Positions 50,444 through 55,042 of a DNA stretch of 55,042 nucleotides are shown here, one piece after another. Source of the DNA: an uncultured Clostridia bacterium (GTDB lineage: Bacteria; Bacillota; Clostridia; Christensenellales; UBA1242). The position numbers and the translations under genes were made by a program. The stretch spans positions 1 to 55,042 of the forward strand of contig CALWKD010000012.1 of NCBI GenBank assembly GCA_944381175.1, written 5' to 3'. The notes beneath the pieces were generated by a model that saw nothing but the letters and a program-made list of their open reading frames with translations, was not told the DNA's origin and did not search any database. The stretch's first letter is position 1; every line of letters starts with the position of its first letter.

Positions 50444-51527
50444 CAATAAATTCACTGTTGCATTGAAATGGAGCGGAAAAGTTTTGCTTGCCGTTTGTTT
50501 GATTTTAGCCTCTTGCTTGATTTACAACTTCCTTCTCGTTCCTCCGCTTCAAACGACAAACATAGGCACTTTTATGGCGGACTTAAACTCTCAAGAAGAA
50601 AATGTTGACACCTTGTTTTTGGGGACTTCCAAAACTTATCGTGGTGTCGATTCAGTTTATCTGAGTGAGGAATTGGGAGAAAATGTCTTTAATGTTGGAT
50701 CAAACAGCGGAACTTATATTTCGATGTATTATTTGCTAAATGAAATTTGCAAGACGAACGAAATCTCGACAGTCTTTTTGGAAGTGTCATTTATAAACTT
50801 CAAGAGAAGTTCGGGCACAGAAGATAAGGATATTTATCGTCTGCTAAGCGGTCAAAACAAGAAAGACTACAAAGAGGCAATCTCTCTTGATTATAATGAT
50901 ACAAAAATTTTTGAATTTGTGAATTATTTAAACAATTTTTCAAATGGAAAATTTATAGACAATTTGGATTTTATATTTAGTTCGGACAAGTCCATAGGTG
51001 CTGGGATTTCTTCAAAAAAATCTGTTTACAAGGGTCACGGTTTTGGATATGCAGACAGCGAAATAAGTGATGTTGAAAATTTGAGCCTGCCAAATAGGTA
51101 TTTGACAAATGGGAGAGTCTGGGACGAGAAGGATGTTGACGAATTGGCTTTGGAATATTTTTATAAAATCTTAGATTATTGTCAAGAAAACGAAATTGAG
51201 ATAGTTCTTTATTCTCCGCCTTATCCTCACATTATTATCGAAAAGTATTATGATTGGTTTATGGCATTTGATAATTCGCTTTATAAATTTATTGAAGATT
51301 ATCCAAATTTGAAATATCTAGATTTTTCAAAAATCAGGAATGACTATATGCAACTTTCAGCAAACTATTTTTATAACGCGAATCACTGCAATGGGTTGGG
51401 TGCAAAAACACTTGCTCCGATTTTGAGAGATATTTATTTGGAGATTGAAAACGATACTTTTTCGGCTGAGAAATGGTTCTATACTGATTTTGAAGAATAT
51501 ATGATTAACAATTCCCAGGAGGTTTGA
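50430..51527 (+). CDS. DltD/AlgX-like SGNH-type membrane-anchored protein
   Basis: A 365-residue protein from the ATG at 50430 (GGAGGAGG upstream). A single N-terminal membrane helix (about residues 15-38) places the rest outside. Block I has the nucleophile serine in TLFLGTSKTYRG (S67). A VGSNSGTY block and the terminal NHCNGLGAKTLAPILRD with its histidine complete an SGNH-like active site. DltD assists or completes transfer to teichoic acid in dlt systems (established); this one is shorter and diverged. It sits between the MBOAT and adenylation genes. Confidence 0.82.
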   Translation: MKISNNKFTVALKWSGKVLLAVCLILASCLIYNFLLVPPLQTTNIGTFMADLNSQEENVDTLFLGTSKTYRGVDSVYLSEELGENVFNVGSNSGTYISMYYLLNEICKTNEISTVFLEVSFINFKRSSGTEDKDIYRLLSGQNKKDYKEAISLDYNDTKIFEFVNYLNNFSNGKFIDNLDFIFSSDKSIGAGISSKKSVYKGHGFGYADSEISDVENLSLPNRYLTNGRVWDEKDVDELALEYFYKILDYCQENEIEIVLYSPPYPHIIIEKYYDWFMAFDNSLYKFIEDYPNLKYLDFSKIRNDYMQLSANYFYNANHCNGLGAKTLAPILRDIYLEIENDTFSAEKWFYTDFEEYMINNSQEV

Positions 51528-51528
51528 A

Positions 51529-53031
51529 ATGAACATCATAGATTTGATTGAAAACGCGAACAAAAATTTCCCTGACAGGCAGGCTTACAAGTTCCATGAA
51601 GAAAGTATGACTTTTAGGGAGGTTTATGATACCGCATATTCAGTTGCCACAAAAATATGTTTAAATTCGCAAGAAAATTCTCCTATTGTGTTGATTTTAA
51701 ACAAAAACATATATGTGCCTTCAATTTATTTGGGAGTGGCTTTGAGCAATTGTTTCTATGTTGCACTCTCAACAGAAATGCCGAAGTCCAGAATAGAAGA
51801 GATTGTGGAGTTTACCCAAGCAAAACTTATCATAACAGACGGCGAATCGTTGGATATGGTCAAGAGTTTAAAATTTAAGGGGGGGGGAATTTTTACAATC
51901 GCGGATTGCATAAATCAAGAAAAAGATGTGAGTCTTGTTGAAAGCAGAAGAAAAAATATTATTGACACAAACCCACTCTATGTGCTTTTTACCTCTGGCT
52001 CAACTGGGACTCCTAAAGGTGTTGTGACAAGTCACGGTGCGGTTTTAGATTATGTGGAAACTTTTGTGAAAACTTTTCAAATTTCAAAAGATGAAATTTT
52101 TGGCAATCAAGCGCCATTGGACTACATAGCGGGAATAAGAGATATTTATATTCCAATGTTGGTGGGTTGCAAGACTGTGTTTTTGCAAAAAAATCTGTTT
52201 TCCACTCCAAAAATTTTGTTTGAAAAGTTAAATCAAGAAAAGGTCTCAACAATCTGTTGGGTGAGTCCAGCCTTGGCATTGTGTTGTCATTTTGGTGTTT
52301 TTGATGAAGTGAAACCTTTGTATCTCAAAAAAATATTCTTCACTGGCTCGGTCTTGGATTGCGAGTGCTTAAACAAATGGAAAGAGGAACTCCCAAATGC
52401 TCTGTTTGTAAATCATTATGGGCCAACGGAGATAACAGCAAGTTGCACTTTCTACATTGTTGACAATTCTTTAAACTACAAAAAAATTCCAATTGGAAAG
52501 GCTTTTGCAAACAGAAAAGTGTTCGTTTTGGATGAAAATAACAAACTTGCAAAGGAAAATCAAGTCGGAGAAATTTGCGTTACGGGCAGATGTCTTGCTT
52601 CGGGATATTATAAAAATCCACAAAAAACAAAAGAGTGTTTTGTTCAAAATCCGCTTAATGATTGCTTTCCTGAATTGATGTATAAGACGGGCGATTTGGG
52701 ATATTTGGGTGATGATGGGAATTTGTATTTCGCTGGGCGACTTGACAACCAAATAAAGTATATGGGACATAAAATTGAACTTGGAGACATTGAGGGGCTT
52801 GCAAATTCGTGCAAGGGAATCAATGAGACTTGCTGTATTTATGACACCAAAAATTCAGTCCTTGTCTTGTTTTATTCGGGTGAGGCGAGTGCAAGAGAAA
52901 TAAGTATTTTCTTGCGAGAAAGTTTGCCTTCATTTATGATACCGAGAAAATTTATCTCATTGGAGAGTTTGCCAAAACTTTATAATGGGAAAATTGATAG
53001 GCAATCATTGAAGGCTCAGTTGGGGTTGTAG
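51529..53031 (+). CDS. DltA-like amino-acid adenylation enzyme with a G9 run in frame
   Basis: A 500-residue stand-alone adenylation domain. Core motifs are YVLFTSGSTGTPKGVVTSH (A3), NHYGPTEITAS (A5), YKTGDLGYLGDDGNLYFAGR (A7), DNQIKYMGHKIELGDIE (A8) and the closing lysine in LYNGKIDRQSL (A10). It would activate an amino acid with ATP and load the carrier at 53845. Codons 117-120 (Lys-Gly-Gly-Gly) contain nine consecutive G (51879-51887). Losing one G gives a stop eight codons after the tract; gaining one gives a stop after about 18. The frame is ON in this sequence. GGAGG precedes the ATG, one base after the previous stop. Confidence 0.9.
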   Translation: MNIIDLIENANKNFPDRQAYKFHEESMTFREVYDTAYSVATKICLNSQENSPIVLILNKNIYVPSIYLGVALSNCFYVALSTEMPKSRIEEIVEFTQAKLIITDGESLDMVKSLKFKGGGIFTIADCINQEKDVSLVESRRKNIIDTNPLYVLFTSGSTGTPKGVVTSHGAVLDYVETFVKTFQISKDEIFGNQAPLDYIAGIRDIYIPMLVGCKTVFLQKNLFSTPKILFEKLNQEKVSTICWVSPALALCCHFGVFDEVKPLYLKKIFFTGSVLDCECLNKWKEELPNALFVNHYGPTEITASCTFYIVDNSLNYKKIPIGKAFANRKVFVLDENNKLAKENQVGEICVTGRCLASGYYKNPQKTKECFVQNPLNDCFPELMYKTGDLGYLGDDGNLYFAGRLDNQIKYMGHKIELGDIEGLANSCKGINETCCIYDTKNSVLVLFYSGEASAREISIFLRESLPSFMIPRKFISLESLPKLYNGKIDRQSLKAQLGL

Positions 53032-53033
53032 AT

Positions 53034-53879
53034 ATGGAAATAATAGAGAGTTTTGATGTTTACAACAACTTAATTAAGGAAGTCCAACAAAAAAATCTGA
53101 AAAATTTTAATTGCTATCTTATGCCAAATGAAATTAAAGATTTAATCAATCAGAATAAATTGTTTTATGTCAAATCTGACAATGTTTTGCAGATAATGAT
53201 TAAAGAATATTATTTTTTCAAGGTATGTTGGTATGCAAATGAAAGTTTTTCGTTCATAAAGTTTGATTCGGTTTTGCCAATAATCACCGATTTGCCGTAT
53301 AATATCAAAATGTCCGAAAAGCAAATCAAAAACGCAGATTTAATTACTAAGCAAGGTTTTGTCGTAAATTGCGAAAGTTCGCGTATGATTAAAACCAATT
53401 TTGACATCCCTTTAAATGAGCACCTCTTTGAAGGTTACACCATAACAAAAATGGGAAAAAGTGATGTCAATGCAATCAATAAGATTTGGATTGACAATTT
53501 TGACCCAATTAAAAATTTGTTATATTCCGAAAGCGAAATTCAAGCAATGTCGAACATTTATGTTTGTAAAAATAGCGAAAATGAGATTTTGGGAGCAATG
53601 GAGATTGTTTGCGAAGGCAACAATGGTTGGATTCAAAAAATTGCGGTTGATAAATCTCTTCAAAGCAAGGGAATCGGCTCGTTTATGGAAATATTTTATA
53701 TAAATATGTGCAAAATGTTAGGTTTGAAAAACCTTTTGTTGTATACTATTGATGACAATATATCTGCACAAAATTTCCATAAGAAGTTTGGATTTGTGCC
53801 AGATGGGCGTCATAATTGCCAATTTATTTTTAAAGGAGTTAAAAATGGAAGAGTTGATGAAAATTTTAAACGATGCTAG
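53034..53879 (+). CDS. GNAT-family acyltransferase in the dlt-like operon
   Basis: A 281-residue protein. The C-terminal half is a GNAT domain: IQKIAVDKSLQSKGIGSFME has the acetyl-CoA turn QxxGIG, and NFHKKFGFVPDGR gives the usual closing element. The N-terminal half is unfamiliar and may be a diverged second GNAT-like fold. Standard dlt operons have no such gene, so it may modify the amino acid or another group attached by this system. It starts two bases after the adenylation gene, and its end overlaps the carrier gene by 35 bases. Confidence 0.8.
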   Translation: MEIIESFDVYNNLIKEVQQKNLKNFNCYLMPNEIKDLINQNKLFYVKSDNVLQIMIKEYYFFKVCWYANESFSFIKFDSVLPIITDLPYNIKMSEKQIKNADLITKQGFVVNCESSRMIKTNFDIPLNEHLFEGYTITKMGKSDVNAINKIWIDNFDPIKNLLYSESEIQAMSNIYVCKNSENEILGAMEIVCEGNNGWIQKIAVDKSLQSKGIGSFMEIFYINMCKMLGLKNLLLYTIDDNISAQNFHKKFGFVPDGRHNCQFIFKGVKNGRVDENFKRC

Positions 53880-54075
53880 ACCTGATTTGGATTTCAGCAA
53901 AGAGGATAAACTTATTGATGACAATGTTTTGGACAGTTTTGATATTATTACCATTGTCGGCGATATAAACAGCACTTTTGATATCAACATCAATGTTGGA
54001 GATTTGGTCCCAGAAAATTTCAACAGTGCTGATGCCATTTGGAATGTTATTCAATCATACTTAAACGAACAGTAA
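53845..54075 (+). CDS. Acyl/D-alanyl carrier protein (DltC-like)
   Basis: A 76-residue acidic carrier protein from the ATG at 53845 (AAAGGAG five bases upstream). The phosphopantetheine serine is in DDNVLDSFDIITIVGDI, with the DS of the carrier motif followed by hydrophobic residues as in DltC rather than the DSL of fatty-acid ACP. It would carry the activated amino acid to the MBOAT protein. The prosthetic group could come from the AcpS encoded convergently nearby. Confidence 0.88.
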   Translation: MEELMKILNDARPDLDFSKEDKLIDDNVLDSFDIITIVGDINSTFDININVGDLVPENFNSADAIWNVIQSYLNEQ

Positions 54076-54146
54076 ATTTTTTTGATTTTGTATATTGAGT
54101 TTAAATAAAAAAGGGAGAAAGGTTTGTAGCCTTTGAAACTAGCAGG

Positions 54147-54184
54147 AAAAAAGATAGTGGAATAAATTTTTCCCACTATTTTTT
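54147..54184. terminator. Bidirectional terminator
   Basis: ATAGTGG (54154-54160) pairs with CCACTAT (54173-54179), flanked by A and T runs, between the carrier gene and convergent acpS. The remaining bases of 54076-54241 hold nothing recognised. Confidence 0.8.
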
Positions 54185-54241
54185 ATATTAGTTTGAAAGA
54201 GAATCGACCAAACTTCTTTTTTTATTGAGAAATTTTAAGCA

Positions 54242-54598
54242 TTATAAGATTTGACAAATTGCGATAGATACAAAACCGTTTGAAACGCTTACATCAATCT
54301 TCTCGAAGCCTTTTTGCTCAAAAATTTTTTTCGCGTTTCTCAATAGGTTTACTTTCACGACTTTATCACAAAATGAGACCTCGATGTCCAGCGGGCTTAC
54401 ACCTTGAGAAAATCCACAACCAAGTGCCTTTGAAACAGCCTCTTTAATTGCGAAAATATTTGACAAAACCGAAGTGTTCCAATCATTTTGCTGAATATAT
54501 AAGATTTCCTCTTTTGTGAAAATGGCGGACAAAAGGCTTGGGTTTTTATTGACCCTCTCAAATCTCCGAATTTCAATAATATCCATTCCAACTGCCAT
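54242..54598 (-). CDS. acpS: Holo-(acyl-carrier-protein) synthase AcpS
   Basis: A 118-residue phosphopantetheinyl transferase starting MAVGMDIIEIRRFER, with the metal-binding aspartate in GMDIIEI and the second motif FAIKEAVSKALGCG. It moves the phosphopantetheine arm of coenzyme A onto carrier proteins. The ATG at 54598 has GGGAG upstream; the longer frame to 54628 starts before that site. It sits next to the DltC-like gene and may serve both that carrier and fatty-acid ACP. Confidence 0.93.
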   Translation of the reverse strand: MAVGMDIIEIRRFERVNKNPSLLSAIFTKEEILYIQQNDWNTSVLSNIFAIKEAVSKALGCGFSQGVSPLDIEVSFCDKVVKVNLLRNAKKIFEQKGFEKIDVSVSNGFVSIAICQIL

Positions 54599-54626
54599 TT
54601 TTTCTCCCAAAACAACTTTCCAAAAC

Positions 54627-54655
54627 ATAGTAGCATATGGGGTTTAGGTTGTCAA
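54627..54655 (-). promoter_or_regulatory. Predicted promoter of acpS
   Basis: TTGACA (54650-54655) and TACTAT (54627-54632) on the minus strand, spacer 17. Confidence 0.75.
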
Positions 54656-55042
54656 GCAAAGTGATTGTTACATAGGAAATTTTGAATAAAACCCTTAGGA
54701 AACAAGATAGGAGTAAATGCTTAAGGCCAAAAATGTCCAAATTGAATTTCGCCCTACATCTAAAATCAAATGGCAATAAAAAACAATGCCAATCGTTTGT
54801 TTATTTTACCAAGTTTTGAATATTTAAGATAAGGACTTGAACTTAATATTATTAAAAGCCCTATAAATAAAGGGATTGAAGAATTGATTAAAGTGTAAAT
54901 TGTTGTCAAAAAAAGACTAAATTGACAACAGTTGACAACAAATGCCTATTTTTTAGGGGTAAAATGCACCTGTTTTACCATATAAAATTGCCTAAAATCA
55001 TCTAAAATCAAAAATTATCAATTTTAAAAGCAAAGTTTATAA
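54656..55042. other. Right-end stretch without a recognised gene; TTGACAAC repeats and palindrome
   Basis: No credible reading frame is seen. TTGACAAC occurs twice head to tail with a ten-base period (54923-54942) and once inverted (54901-54910). GGTAAAA (54959-54965) and TTTTACC (54974-54980) form a stem with an eight-base loop. These could be protein-binding sites or the edge of a mobile element beyond the window. Confidence 0.4.

Noticed and set aside
54573-54776. 67-residue minus-strand frame upstream of acpS
   Set aside because: It spans the acpS promoter and ribosome site and overlaps the acpS start in another frame.
54836-54898. Short open stretch of about 21 codons ending before 54898
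   Set aside because: Too short to separate from chance and without a start codon.

Overview
The window is AT-rich DNA from a low-GC Gram-positive-type bacterium, most likely an anaerobic, host-associated member of the Bacillota. Reasons: purine-rich Shine-Dalgarno sites (GGAGG), many TTGACA-17-TATAAT promoters, short hairpin plus T-run terminators, TGA used as a stop, and a recJ-rel-hemZ block. Phosphoketolase, an EFR1-type ferredoxin/flavodoxin, radical SAM enzymes and a BspA-like leucine-rich-repeat protein also fit. The genus cannot be told from the sequence alone.

Layout. 1-520: N-terminal part of a methyltransferase and tRNA-Leu(CAA), both on the minus strand. 853-6700: overlapping recJ, rel (hydrolase half apparently dead) and hemZ. 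6796-9958: a coding remnant, a small unknown protein, and a surface LRR protein whose promoter spacer contains a run of nine G. 10027-11320: a minus-strand pair, one with a transglutaminase-like triad. 11464-14055: rpsO-pnp with a structured leader. 14142-15449: two paralogous GNAT-like genes. 15589-17616: an NrtR regulator and a NadR-like kinase/tripolyphosphatase fusion, each preceded by the same palindromic operator. 17670-26592: EncFtn-like ferritin, DUF4186, phosphoketolase, a secreted protein, a large helicase-nuclease and a YhcC-type radical SAM protein. 26754-31322: Smr, alpha/beta hydrolase, frameshifted cupin, CMD protein, EFR1 and an epimerase-like protein. 31546-34011: two DUF11 proteins and a very cysteine-rich protein. 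34211-40968: FkbM methyltransferase, then an alcohol dehydrogenase/FIST/aldehyde dehydrogenase/flavoprotein group that ends in a broken SDR fused to a LysR remnant.

41198-48721 is a complete type II-A CRISPR-Cas locus: antisense tracrRNA, cas9, cas1, cas2, csn2, a leader with promoter, and 18 repeats with 17 spacers of exactly 30 bases. 48801-54075 is a dlt-like operon (MBOAT, SGNH/DltD-like, adenylation enzyme, GNAT, carrier protein). It faces a convergent acpS, whose product could prime the carrier. The adenylation gene carries a second run of nine G inside its reading frame, and a change of one base either way stops translation early. Two surface-related loci thus look set for slipped-strand on/off or strength switching, which I consider the most interesting signal here together with the dlt-like operon itself.

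Limits: all calls come from reading the sequence. No database, folding or alignment programs were run, and promoters, operators and RNA ends are predictions.
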